Of a stretch of DNA of 57,098 nt, positions 18,740 to 27,252 are shown in pieces. Under the pieces are notes generated by a model. It was not told where the DNA came from, did no database searches, and saw nothing but the letters and a program-made list of their open reading frames with translations. Location: positions 1 through 57,098 of the forward strand of contig JAGQYK010000011.1 of assembly GCA_020436125.1 (NCBI GenBank). The letters are read 5' to 3'. Source of the DNA: Cyclobacteriaceae bacterium. Its GTDB lineage: Bacteria > Bacteroidota > Bacteroidia > Cytophagales > Cyclobacteriaceae. Numbering within the stretch: the stretch's first letter is position 1; the number at the start of each line of letters is the position of its first letter. Position numbers and translations under genes: made by a program.

Positions 18740-20092
18740 ATGCAAACGGAGAATAAACATATCGCCATTGTAGGTGCCGGACTTGTAGGATCGCTCCTCT
18801 CTATCTATTTAGTAAAGCGAGGATACAAAGTGACCGTATTTGAAAGGAGGGCCAACATGCGTGAGCATATATTGGACGGTGGCCGTTCTATCAATTTAGC
18901 ATTAAGTAACAGAGGCATTCGTGCCTTGGAGTACATTGGACTGGCAGAGCCAATGAAAAAAATGGCTATCCCCATGCATGGCAGGATGATGCATAACGTG
19001 AAAGGCGAACTCACCTTTCAATCTTATGGTAAAAATGGTCAATTTATAAATTCAGTTTCAAGAAGTGGGCTGAACATGATGTTAATGGACGAAGCTGAAA
19101 AACAAGGCGTTCATTTTTTCTATGAATATAGATGTGAGGATGTTGATTTTGACAAGACCGAAATCAAGTTTCAGACTTATGGATCGCACATGACCCGAAA
19201 GTTTGATATGATCATCGGAGCTGATGGTGCATTTTCTGCAGTGAGGGAGGCGATGGAAAGGAAGGAACTAACGCAGAGCACCATTGACTCACTAGAACAC
19301 GGATACAAAGAATTGCGTATACCCTCTTCAGACTCAGGGGCGTTTCTGCTTCAGAAGAATGCTTTACACATTTGGCCCAGAGAGAGTTTTATGCTGATTG
19401 CATTACCGAATCCTGACGCTTCTTTTACGTGTACGCTCTTTCTTCCATTTGAAGGAAAGGAGTCTTTCAAAAACCTGAATAGCCCAGAAAGCATTACTAA
19501 ATTCTTCCAGACCTATTTTCCGGATACTGTCCCATTGATGGACACACTGCAGGAGGACTTTAGGGACAATGCTACCTCTTCACTTGTAACGGTTCGATGC
19601 TACCCGTGGGTTAAAAATAATACACTGCTTATTGGCGATGCTGCCCATGGCATTGTTCCCTTTTATGGCCAAGGGATGAATGCTGGCTTTGAAGATTGTT
19701 TTGTATTCAATGAGTTGCTGGATAAACATCAGGATGACTGGACAGCCGTACTTTCAGAATTTCAAGAGGTGCGCAAACCCGACAATGATGCTATTGCCCA
19801 ATTAGCGCTGGATAATTTTGTAGAAATGCGTGATTTGGTGGCAGATGAAGATTTTCTTCTCAGAAAAAAAATTGAAGCCAAACTACATGAACACTTCCCT
19901 GACCAGTGGATTCCTCTATATTCCATGGTCACTTTTGAAGAAACCATGAGGTATTCGGACGCACAAGCCAACGGAATACTTCAACATAAGGTCATGACTG
20001 AAGTAATGAAAGACCCTAACATAAAAAACAATTGGGAAGAACTGGATTTCAAATCAATCGTTGACAGATTATCGGAATTGCGGTCTAATTGA
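18740..20092 (+). CDS. kmo: kynurenine 3-monooxygenase
   Basis: A 450-residue FAD-dependent aromatic hydroxylase. The N-terminal dinucleotide motif is IVGAGLVGS (9-17) followed by the acidic strand end at VFERR; the second FAD motif GDAAHGIVPFYGQGMNAGFED lies in the last third and is typical of KMO. RSINLALSNRG (residues about 50-60) is a KMO-specific segment. It uses NADPH and O2 to turn kynurenine into 3-hydroxykynurenine. It is the last of the dioxygenase-kynU-kmo series; its stop overlaps the convergent lytic transglycosylase stop by 8 nt. The first steps of the pathway (tryptophan dioxygenase, kynurenine formamidase) are not in this window. Confidence 0.96.
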   Translation: MQTENKHIAIVGAGLVGSLLSIYLVKRGYKVTVFERRANMREHILDGGRSINLALSNRGIRALEYIGLAEPMKKMAIPMHGRMMHNVKGELTFQSYGKNGQFINSVSRSGLNMMLMDEAEKQGVHFFYEYRCEDVDFDKTEIKFQTYGSHMTRKFDMIIGADGAFSAVREAMERKELTQSTIDSLEHGYKELRIPSSDSGAFLLQKNALHIWPRESFMLIALPNPDASFTCTLFLPFEGKESFKNLNSPESITKFFQTYFPDTVPLMDTLQEDFRDNATSSLVTVRCYPWVKNNTLLIGDAAHGIVPFYGQGMNAGFEDCFVFNELLDKHQDDWTAVLSEFQEVRKPDNDAIAQLALDNFVEMRDLVADEDFLLRKKIEAKLHEHFPDQWIPLYSMVTFEETMRYSDAQANGILQHKVMTEVMKDPNIKNNWEELDFKSIVDRLSELRSN

Positions 20093-21518
20093 TATACAAT
20101 TTGTATTCTTCAAATCGATTAAGTACCTCTTTCACATACTTCACTGGCTCTTCACACCTGCAGTAGCCTGACTTTACCACTGGATCTCGATAATACTTAG
20201 GATCAGATTTTTTCAATAAAAAAGATTCTACTTCACCCTCCCAAAGAATTGGATTTCCTCCGTATTTCTTCGCTAAATTTCTACCATCTATAACATGCGA
20301 AAACCCAACATTATAAGATGCCAACATAAATTTTATTCGTTCTTCCTTATCTTTTATCGTAATCCCCCACTGCCGATCTAAGAATTTTAAAAAATTGACT
20401 CCAGCATTAATATTTTGTACAGGATCAAGAAGATCATTTGCTCCGTAGTGTTTTCCCGTTGAAGGCATCAATTGCATTAAGCCCTTCGCTCCCGCCCATG
20501 ATTCGGCTGTTGGTGAAAAAGTAGACTCCTGATAAATAACAGAAGCCAACAATCGCCAATCCCAATCTAGCTCTTTTGCTTTCTTCTTGATCAGATCATC
20601 ATATACCGAAATCTTATTTCCACCTAAAGAAGAGTAATCGCTCTTTCTTCTGATTGCTGAAGTCCGAGGGCTATTAAAATATCTATTATAAATCACATTA
20701 AATGTTCCATCCTTTTTTACATCCACCAGCCAGTTATCAATGGCCGTTAAAAGGTCAGGAGAATTTTTTCTTACCGCCCATGCAATCCGCTGAGGAAGGC
20801 TAACCATTGTAAGAATATCAATATTTGGATAATACGCAGCATTCACCATAGCAATCATCTGATCCGTTACTGTGTAATCAATCTCGCCCTCCGCTACCTT
20901 TCTTATTAAAGATTCGGTTTCGGCCGTGGCACTATCTTCTTCAATAATTATTTCTCCCCCTAATTCCTGCGAAAGGTTTATCAACCGGTCTTTAAAAGCA
21001 GAGCCATACTTTACATACACCTTTTTACCAATAAGATCCGCTGGGTTGCGTATCATCTTTTTCTCCGCCAGATGTGGATTATCCGCCCAGTTATCAGGTT
21101 TTCTTTGTACTAATACTTGGCTTGTATTAAAATGAGTCTTTGTGAATTGGAGGATTTTTTTTCTTTCTGTCGTTACCGTAAATGGAAAAGCTATTACATC
21201 TCCATATCCTTTATTCAACCGTTCAATGGCCACGTCAATACTGGTAACTACTTTAATCCGTAACTCAACTTCAAGATGTTTTGCCAGCCGCTGTAACAAC
21301 TCATATTCGTAGCCCATCGCCCCTCCTTTGTAATAGAAGTAGCTAATCGAATTATTGTCGACAAGGGCGTTTAAATAACCTCTCTCTTTAATTTCCTGAA
21401 GATCCAGATGAACCTCAGGCCCCAACACTTTTTCTTCCTTAATAGCAGGTTGATCGCAAGAAATAACTAGGAGAAAGAGGATACAGAAGTATTTTCTAAA
21501 AGAAAAGGCTGAAGCCAT
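20085..21518 (-). CDS. MltF-like lytic transglycosylase lipoprotein
   Basis: I start it at the ATG at 21518 (477 residues), since this gives a lipoprotein signal with the lipobox LVIS-C21; the longer frame from 21596 only adds 26 residues before the signal. Residues about 38-285 are a periplasmic solute-binding (SBP_bac_3) domain. Residues about 305-450 are an SLT domain with catalytic Glu331 in YQESTFSPTAES and the following GAKGLMQLMP. This is the MltF arrangement: a membrane-anchored enzyme that cleaves peptidoglycan to 1,6-anhydromuropeptides, with the binding domain as a likely regulator. It is anchored to a membrane on the periplasmic side. Confidence 0.9.
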   Translation of the reverse strand: MASAFSFRKYFCILFLLVISCDQPAIKEEKVLGPEVHLDLQEIKERGYLNALVDNNSISYFYYKGGAMGYEYELLQRLAKHLEVELRIKVVTSIDVAIERLNKGYGDVIAFPFTVTTERKKILQFTKTHFNTSQVLVQRKPDNWADNPHLAEKKMIRNPADLIGKKVYVKYGSAFKDRLINLSQELGGEIIIEEDSATAETESLIRKVAEGEIDYTVTDQMIAMVNAAYYPNIDILTMVSLPQRIAWAVRKNSPDLLTAIDNWLVDVKKDGTFNVIYNRYFNSPRTSAIRRKSDYSSLGGNKISVYDDLIKKKAKELDWDWRLLASVIYQESTFSPTAESWAGAKGLMQLMPSTGKHYGANDLLDPVQNINAGVNFLKFLDRQWGITIKDKEERIKFMLASYNVGFSHVIDGRNLAKKYGGNPILWEGEVESFLLKKSDPKYYRDPVVKSGYCRCEEPVKYVKEVLNRFEEYKLYIN

Positions 21519-21548
21519 GTATTGAAAATACACATATTGATTGAAAAT

Positions 21549-21576
21549 AGAAAGGGGCTCAGTGGAGCCCCTTTCT
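21549..21576 (-). terminator. Rho-independent terminator of the decayed TonB receptor gene
   Basis: A perfect 12-bp stem, AGAAAGGGGCTC (21549-21560) with GAGCCCCTTTCT (21565-21576), and an AGTG loop. On the minus strand the stem is followed by ATTTTC. It lies 24 nt past the stop of the receptor remnant and before the lytic transglycosylase start, so it appears to be the original terminator of the lost gene. Confidence 0.75.
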
Positions 21577-21599
21577 TGTGCAAAGAAAACAACCAATAA

Positions 21600-21981
21600 T
21601 TATAAAGTATATCGAACCCCCACTTGTGCCTGCCACCTTGAACTCACAAGCCCGGAATCATCAATATTTTTGCTAGTAGAAGGGTTATTGAATCGAAAGT
21701 TTGGAATGTTATCCGCCCCAAGAGAGACATAATCAATTAACCTAAAATTGTTATTCGTCTGGTAATAGATTCTACCCCAATCCTTGTTCAACATATTCGT
21801 GAAATTGAACACATCGAAGCTCACTTGCAGGATATGTCCTTTAGCACCAACATTAATATAGAAGTCTTGAAGTAATCTTAAATCAAAAGTATGTGTAAAA
21901 GGAAGACGTGACCCATTGCGCTCAAAGACCAGAAACGGTCCCCAGCATTAGAATAACCACAGAAAGTAAAACTCCTTTCAT
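21600..21981 (-). pseudogene. TonB-dependent receptor remnant with large internal deletion
   Basis: Two ends of one gene are joined. The start is ATG at 21981, followed by a signal-peptide-like MKGVLLSVVILMLGTVSG, which hits a TGA at 21922-21924. In another frame, from about 21930, the sequence reads PFLVFERNGSRLPFTHTFDL, then a barrel-like region with DFYINVGAKG and VSFDVFNFTNMLNKDWGRIY, ending RWQAQVGVRYTL at the stop 21600-21602. That end is typical of large outer-membrane TonB receptors with a carboxypeptidase-regulatory-like domain. About 2.5-3 kb of coding sequence is missing, judging from the family's length. The hairpin terminator beyond the stop is intact. The 84-residue frame at 21878-22132 is a chance product of the junction. 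Confidence 0.8.
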
Positions 21982-22174
21982 ACCGATTAATTTGTTTAAT
22001 TATCGGATGTAAAATTATCTGCGCCCCTAATGAGTAAGCCTCATTCAATTTTATCAATTTTAGAATTATCAAATGGATAATTAAAGATTTAGTAATAAGT
22101 TGTAATGGAAATACTTTAATAATGGATTTCACTAAAGTTTTGACTGCATTAATTAATATTCAAAAAAGCTATCT

Positions 22175-24730
22175 ATGAGGTTTTTATTATTTATCATTCT
22201 GCCGCTTGTCACATTTGCATCTTTCGCTCAGGTCGATTTGGGCTACTATCTGCCAGAAGGCACAACTTATAACCCCGCCATTCCCACCCCAAAGTCTATT
22301 GTAGGCCACGAGGTTGGAGAGTGGCACATTACACATGATAAGCTGGTCAATTATATGCAAGCCCTTGCCAATGCATCCGACAGAGTTTCTCTTGAGGTGA
22401 CAGGACATACCTATGAAGCCCGTCCACTTCTTCTTTTGACAATTACATCTCCAAAAAATCAACAAAACATAGAAACCATCCGGCAGCAACACGTTCAGTT
22501 AAGCGACCCGGCAAAGTCAACAGGACTTGATGTTACTAAAATGCCTGTAGTATTTTACCTGGGTTGCAGTATACACGGTAACGAGCCAAGCGGAGCCAAT
22601 GCAGGACTAGTTATGGCCTACCACCTAGCTGCAGCCCAAGGTCCAGAAATAGAAAAATACCTTGAAAACACTGTTGTGCTATTCGACCCCAGCTTCAACC
22701 CCGATGGATTGCAAAGGTTCTCTACATGGGCCAATTCTCATAAGAGCAAACTCATTTCTCCGGATGGGTACGATATGGAACACAATGAAGCCTGGCCTGG
22801 TGGAAGAACAAATCATTACTGGTTTGACTTAAATCGCGACTGGCTGCCTGGTCAGCTTCCCGAATCTCAAGCGCGTATTAAGCAGTTTCATAAGTGGAAA
22901 CCTAATATACTTACTGATCATCATGAGCAAGGTACAGACGCCACTTTCTTTTTTATGCCTGGTGAGCCTACACGCGTTCACCCCAGGACACCAAAAAAGA
23001 ATCAAGAGCTAACCAAAAAATTGGGTGAGTTCCACGCAAAAGCTTTGGATAAAATTGGCTCTTTGTATTTTACCCAGGAAGGGTACGATGATTTTTACTA
23101 CGGAAAAGGTTCTACTTTCCCAGATGTGCAGGGCTGCATAGGAATTTTATTTGAGCAAGCCAGTTCGCGAGGTCACGCTCAGGAAAGTGACAATGGGTTA
23201 CTTCGATTTCCATTTACCATTCGCAATCATTTTACCACCATGCTCAGCTCACTGGAAGGTGTTAATACCATGCGGGAAGAGTTGCTCGACTACCAACGAG
23301 GATTTTATAAAGACGCAATAAGCGAAGCTTCAAAAGATCCGGTAAAGGCAATTGTCTTCGGGTCGAACAAAGACAAGGCACGCGCCTTTCATCTTGCAGA
23401 GATGGCGGCAAGACAAGAAATCAACATCTACCCCATAGCATCCACTCAAACTTTAAACGGACGCAGCTATGAAGCAGGGTCGAGTTATGTAATTCCACTC
23501 AATCAGCCACAATATCGATTGATCAAATCGATGTTTGAAAAGCAGACTACTTTTGAGGATAGTTTGTTTTACGATATCTCAAGCTGGACACTACCACTTG
23601 CATTCAACTTGGAATACGATGAACTGAAGTCGGTTCCAGCCCTTGGTGAAAAACTATCCTCTCCCAAATTACCTATTGGTGAAGTGATCAACGACAAAGC
23701 CACCTTTGCTTATGCCTTCGAACCATTCGGGTACTATTCTCCACGCGCCATATACAAATTGACAAGTCATGGCATCAGAATAAAAGTAGCCCATGAAGTT
23801 TTTAATCATCCCTCAGGTAAACAATTCGCTCGGGGTTCTATCATGATTCCACTAGAGAATCAAAATCTTGCCCCCGATCAGATTGCTGTATACATGCGTG
23901 AGATTGCTGCTCAAGATGGTATTGATGTATATGGCTTCAATACAGGATTGGATTATAAAGGAGTAAGCCTTGGTAGTCGAACTTTTGATGTAGTGGACAA
24001 ACCATCCATTGCTGTACTCATGGATATTGGTATTTCACCTACTGATGCAGGTGAGCTTTGGCACTTACTTGATCAGCGCTATCACATTCCTGTCACTATG
24101 ATGCCTATCCCTGTCTTTAATTATGCGCGCATTGATAGATACACCACTATTATAGTCCCTCCAGGGAGATACAACGGAATCAGCGAAAGCGCGAAGGAAA
24201 AGTTAAAAACATGGGTGCAAAATGGAGGAACCTTGATTGGTATGGAGGATGCCGTAAGCTGGTTTAATACTGCCGGACTTGGAAAGTTTGAAATGAAAAA
24301 GAATCCTGATAAAAAAGATCCGGTAACACCACGCCCCTACCAATATATAGACGAAGACAGAGGCGCTCAAGTGACGAGTGGAGTGATCTTCGAGGCCAAC
24401 GTAGATTTGACCAATCCGCTGTTGTATGGATACTATAATACAAAAATGCCTATGTTCAAATCCAACAACTACTATATGGAAAAAGCTAATAATGCTTACG
24501 CCAATCCCATTACCTATGGGAACAATCCACTAATGAGTGGGTACATTTCTGACGACAATTATGAAAAAATGAAAAATGCAAGTGCCATTGGAGTTGCTTC
24601 CTTAGGTCGTGGTAAGGTCATTGGTTTTACAGAAAATCTTGCATTCCGCGCTTTCTGGTATGGCCCGAATAAATTACTGATGAATGCTATCTTTTACGGG
24701 CCTATGCTTAGTGGAGCGATGAGCAGGTAA
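22175..24730 (+). CDS. exported M14 zinc carboxypeptidase family protein
   Basis: An 851-residue protein with a signal peptide (residues 1-18, ending SFA). The M14 carboxypeptidase domain spans roughly residues 45-370: zinc ligands H134 and E137 in SIHGNEPSG, a third His at 249 or 250 in TDHHEQGTD, and Glu327 in ILFEQASSRGH as a likely general base. FDLNRDW (217-223) is typical of the family. The second half, to residue 851, has no motif I can name beyond a Rossmann-like, glutamine-amidotransferase-like segment around residues 610-690. It probably acts on peptides outside the inner membrane. A strong terminator follows, so it is likely monocistronic. Confidence 0.85.
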   Translation: MRFLLFIILPLVTFASFAQVDLGYYLPEGTTYNPAIPTPKSIVGHEVGEWHITHDKLVNYMQALANASDRVSLEVTGHTYEARPLLLLTITSPKNQQNIETIRQQHVQLSDPAKSTGLDVTKMPVVFYLGCSIHGNEPSGANAGLVMAYHLAAAQGPEIEKYLENTVVLFDPSFNPDGLQRFSTWANSHKSKLISPDGYDMEHNEAWPGGRTNHYWFDLNRDWLPGQLPESQARIKQFHKWKPNILTDHHEQGTDATFFFMPGEPTRVHPRTPKKNQELTKKLGEFHAKALDKIGSLYFTQEGYDDFYYGKGSTFPDVQGCIGILFEQASSRGHAQESDNGLLRFPFTIRNHFTTMLSSLEGVNTMREELLDYQRGFYKDAISEASKDPVKAIVFGSNKDKARAFHLAEMAARQEINIYPIASTQTLNGRSYEAGSSYVIPLNQPQYRLIKSMFEKQTTFEDSLFYDISSWTLPLAFNLEYDELKSVPALGEKLSSPKLPIGEVINDKATFAYAFEPFGYYSPRAIYKLTSHGIRIKVAHEVFNHPSGKQFARGSIMIPLENQNLAPDQIAVYMREIAAQDGIDVYGFNTGLDYKGVSLGSRTFDVVDKPSIAVLMDIGISPTDAGELWHLLDQRYHIPVTMMPIPVFNYARIDRYTTIIVPPGRYNGISESAKEKLKTWVQNGGTLIGMEDAVSWFNTAGLGKFEMKKNPDKKDPVTPRPYQYIDEDRGAQVTSGVIFEANVDLTNPLLYGYYNTKMPMFKSNNYYMEKANNAYANPITYGNNPLMSGYISDDNYEKMKNASAIGVASLGRGKVIGFTENLAFRAFWYGPNKLLMNAIFYGPMLSGAMSR

Positions 24731-24763
24731 AACTCGGATTGACCGTAACACTTAGTACTTTTA

Positions 24764-24795
24764 CCCCTTGTCGCGCGTTGCGGCAAGGGGTTTTT
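24764..24795 (+). terminator. Rho-independent terminator after the M14 peptidase gene
   Basis: CCCCTTGTCGC (24764-24774) pairs with GCGGCAAGGGG (24780-24790) with one G-T wobble, loop GCGTT, followed by TTTTT. Confidence 0.9.
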
Positions 24796-24808
24796 AATTT
24801 TGATTAGC

Positions 24809-26617
24809 ATGAAGTTTCTATTTATTCTGTGCATTTGTTTTCAGGCCACATTGATGGTCTCGCGTGCACAGAATAAAGATTCCACCTCCAATGGTGTGCT
24901 GAACAAAATCAAAAGCGCTGAATTAAAAGAGAAGGCAATCAACTCAATTGTTAGAAAGCCGGAGGCGGATACAGTTTTCAACTTCAAAAGTGAAACTGCT
25001 TTTCTTCCTTATGAAGGGAAAATTATCAGGCGCATCAATGTACAGCCTGTTCACTTCTATAAAACCGTTCTGGATACCACCAAAGTAGTAAGAACCAAAA
25101 TCATTCAAATTGGCGAATCATTTCACACTGACACCAAGGAAAAAACAATTAGAAACAATCTCTTTATAAAAGAAGGGCAGCCACTTAATCCATATCGGTT
25201 GGCAGACAATGAAAGATATCTACGTGATCTCAATTTTATCAAAGACTCACGGATTTATGTAGTGCAATGGGATGAGGACTCTGACTCTGTTGATTTATTG
25301 GTAATGACACGTGATGTGTTTAGCCTTGGCGCCTCACTGGATCCCAGCAGTACTACAGCTGCCAACTGGTTGCTCCAGGAGGGTAATTTTCTAGGTACTG
25401 GTTTAAGGTTTGCCTATACTGGACTATACGACTCAGATAGAAGGCCCGAGTTTGGATCAGAGTACTCTATCCGCCAAAACTCAATACGAGGCAGCTTCAT
25501 TGACGGAACAGTGGGTTATACAAACATCAACAATGCAAGAAGTATTGGTAATGAAAATGAGACCGCAGCGTACTTGCGGTTAGACCGTCCCCTCTTCATG
25601 CCCTATGCCAGGTGGGCCGGAAGCGTGGAGTGGAGTAGAAATTGGTCCAATAATGTTTTTGTAAAACCAGACTCTCTATTTGCCAGGTATGTTTACAGCA
25701 TTCAGGATTATTGGGGAGGCATTACCTTTGGTGAATCTAGCAAAGGGAAGAGAGAAAACAGAAATAGAAAATTTCTGTCGGCTAGAGTGTTAGATCAACA
25801 TTTTATATCCAGTCCCAGCATCGAACTAACTGCGCAAGAAAATCTTCTCTATTCAAACAGAGTATTGGCCTTGGCTCAATTCACTTTGTTTCGCCAAGAT
25901 TTTTATAAGACCAAGTACATATTCGGCTTCGGAAGAACTGAGGATGTTCCTTATGGATATTCCGTTTCTCTAACTGCTGGTTGGGAAAAGCAAATTGGAT
26001 TGAGACGCCCATACATTGGTGGCGAAATACAAAAGTCCTTTACCCGTAATGGAAATATTATTTCAGTCGATAGTCAGCTTGGTGGGTATATCAGAAATAA
26101 AAATACCGAAGACATGACTCTAAAACTGACCGCCTCTTACTTCAGCAAGCTTTACGATTTCTCTAACTATAAAGTCAGACACTCTTTTGAGGTTGGGCTA
26201 AGTCAATTCTATAGAAGAACCATAAAGAATCCCCTGGACATTAATAATGAAAATGGAATTCAAGGGTTTCGTGCCGACAGTTTAGCTGGTGACTCCCGTT
26301 TACGAACCCGGCTTCAAGCGCTCGTTTTCACTAACTGGAAACTGCTTGGCTTTAACTTTGCGATAGTTCCCCAATTCGATTTTGCCTTTCTCGCACAACG
26401 TGACGAGTCAATACTAAGTGGTGAATTTTTTCAGGGCTATTCTTTAGGGTTGCGAACTAGAAATGAAAACTTAATATTCAACACTGTTGAAATAAGAGGA
26501 TATTTCTTTCCGTCTACTGTAGAAAACCTAGACCACTTCCGAATAAATATTTCAGCCAACTTGCGCATCAAGTACCCAACAACCCTGGTTCGGGCTCCAG
26601 ACACCATTTTCAATTAG
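24809..26617 (+). CDS. outer-membrane beta-barrel protein with a POTRA-like N-terminal region
   Basis: I use the ATG at 24809 (602 residues) rather than a TTG 9 nt upstream, which lies right behind the T-tract of the terminator. It has a signal peptide ending at SRAQ (about residue 21). Residues about 95-170 (GESFHTDTKEKTIRNNLFIKEG.., NERYLRDLNFIKDSRIYV) resemble a POTRA domain as in BamA/TamA-type proteins: short helices followed by a strand with a small-x-aromatic pattern. The rest, to IKYPTTLVRAPD at the end, is strand-rich and probably a barrel. It could be an Omp85-related assembly or lipid-transport factor. The family call is an inference from local pattern. Confidence 0.6.
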   Translation: MKFLFILCICFQATLMVSRAQNKDSTSNGVLNKIKSAELKEKAINSIVRKPEADTVFNFKSETAFLPYEGKIIRRINVQPVHFYKTVLDTTKVVRTKIIQIGESFHTDTKEKTIRNNLFIKEGQPLNPYRLADNERYLRDLNFIKDSRIYVVQWDEDSDSVDLLVMTRDVFSLGASLDPSSTTAANWLLQEGNFLGTGLRFAYTGLYDSDRRPEFGSEYSIRQNSIRGSFIDGTVGYTNINNARSIGNENETAAYLRLDRPLFMPYARWAGSVEWSRNWSNNVFVKPDSLFARYVYSIQDYWGGITFGESSKGKRENRNRKFLSARVLDQHFISSPSIELTAQENLLYSNRVLALAQFTLFRQDFYKTKYIFGFGRTEDVPYGYSVSLTAGWEKQIGLRRPYIGGEIQKSFTRNGNIISVDSQLGGYIRNKNTEDMTLKLTASYFSKLYDFSNYKVRHSFEVGLSQFYRRTIKNPLDINNENGIQGFRADSLAGDSRLRTRLQALVFTNWKLLGFNFAIVPQFDFAFLAQRDESILSGEFFQGYSLGLRTRNENLIFNTVEIRGYFFPSTVENLDHFRINISANLRIKYPTTLVRAPDTIFN

Positions 26618-26644
26618 CAACACGCTGATTTTCAAAGATTTTCT

Positions 26645-26652
26645 TATTTTTG
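26645..26652 (+). promoter_or_regulatory. possible -7 element for 26671-27174
   Basis: TATTTTTG fits TAnnTTTG and ends 18 nt before the GTG start. No clear -33 element. Confidence 0.35.
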
Positions 26653-26670
26653 TGAAACTATCGTTCCAGC

Positions 26671-27174
26671 GTGATCCGCAAATTTTTTCCTCTGGACAAG
26701 AACTACCTCCTCGAAGAAGCCCAGCTTTCATTGCAAGACCACCTGCTCCTTTCTCTAATAGAAAAAGTGAAAGAGGTTTATATGCAAAAGCACAACCCTC
26801 TTCTAATCATGGATGAGCTATCCACAAAAATAGTAGCCTATAAGCCCAGAAATATCAAGCTCCTGTACCCGTTTTACCAAAATATGGCTGCCGTCTACCG
26901 CTACAAGTATGGCGACAATCAATTGGAGTTTCTTTGGGATGGCACAGATCACATCCAGCAGTATAGAGATGAGTGGTCCTCCTCCTTTGAAAAATGGACC
27001 AATGATTTTTGTGAGCATCATCAATTTCTGATGGCTGTAATGGATCTTACAGTATTCCTTCCTCTCAACCGAAAAGCCCACCTTGCCGAAAACAGAATGA
27101 ATTCGTTCATCACACAGTTTTTCGACCTTAAAATTCATAAGAATAGAGGGATCCTGGAGATGAGGGTGGCCTAA
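26671..27174 (+). CDS. conserved-looking hypothetical protein, 167 residues
   Basis: I do not recognise this family. The frame starts with GTG at 26671; no other start precedes it without losing the -7 element just upstream. The protein has no signal peptide or membrane segment and is rich in aromatic and charged residues, with helical stretches (for example NYLLEEAQLSLQDHLLLSLI near residue 10). The N-terminal half contains KHNPLLIMDELSTKIV and the second half EWSSSFEKWTNDFCEHHQF. It probably is cytoplasmic. It lies 53 nt after the outer-membrane protein gene and 78 nt before the glutamate-synthase-like gene, which has its own promoter. Confidence 0.6.
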   Translation: MIRKFFPLDKNYLLEEAQLSLQDHLLLSLIEKVKEVYMQKHNPLLIMDELSTKIVAYKPRNIKLLYPFYQNMAAVYRYKYGDNQLEFLWDGTDHIQQYRDEWSSSFEKWTNDFCEHHQFLMAVMDLTVFLPLNRKAHLAENRMNSFITQFFDLKIHKNRGILEMRVA

Positions 27175-27194
27175 TTACATTCCACGCTAATACC

Positions 27195-27224
27195 TTTCGA
27201 CAAATATCAGAATTGTTATATTTG
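27195..27224 (+). promoter_or_regulatory. promoter of the FMN-binding glutamate synthase family gene
   Basis: TTTC (27195-27198) and TATATTTG (27217-27224) are spaced by 18 nt and fit the Bacteroidota TTTG / TAnnTTTG promoter with one mismatch. The -7 element ends 28 nt before the ATG. Confidence 0.55.
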
Positions 27225-27252
27225 TCTATACCTGTCTAAGCACCCTAAAACT

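Noticed and set aside
21878-22132. 84-residue minus-strand frame starting at 22132
   Set aside because: It runs across the junction of the TonB receptor remnant and shows no protein-like character; the two partial receptor frames explain the same DNA better.
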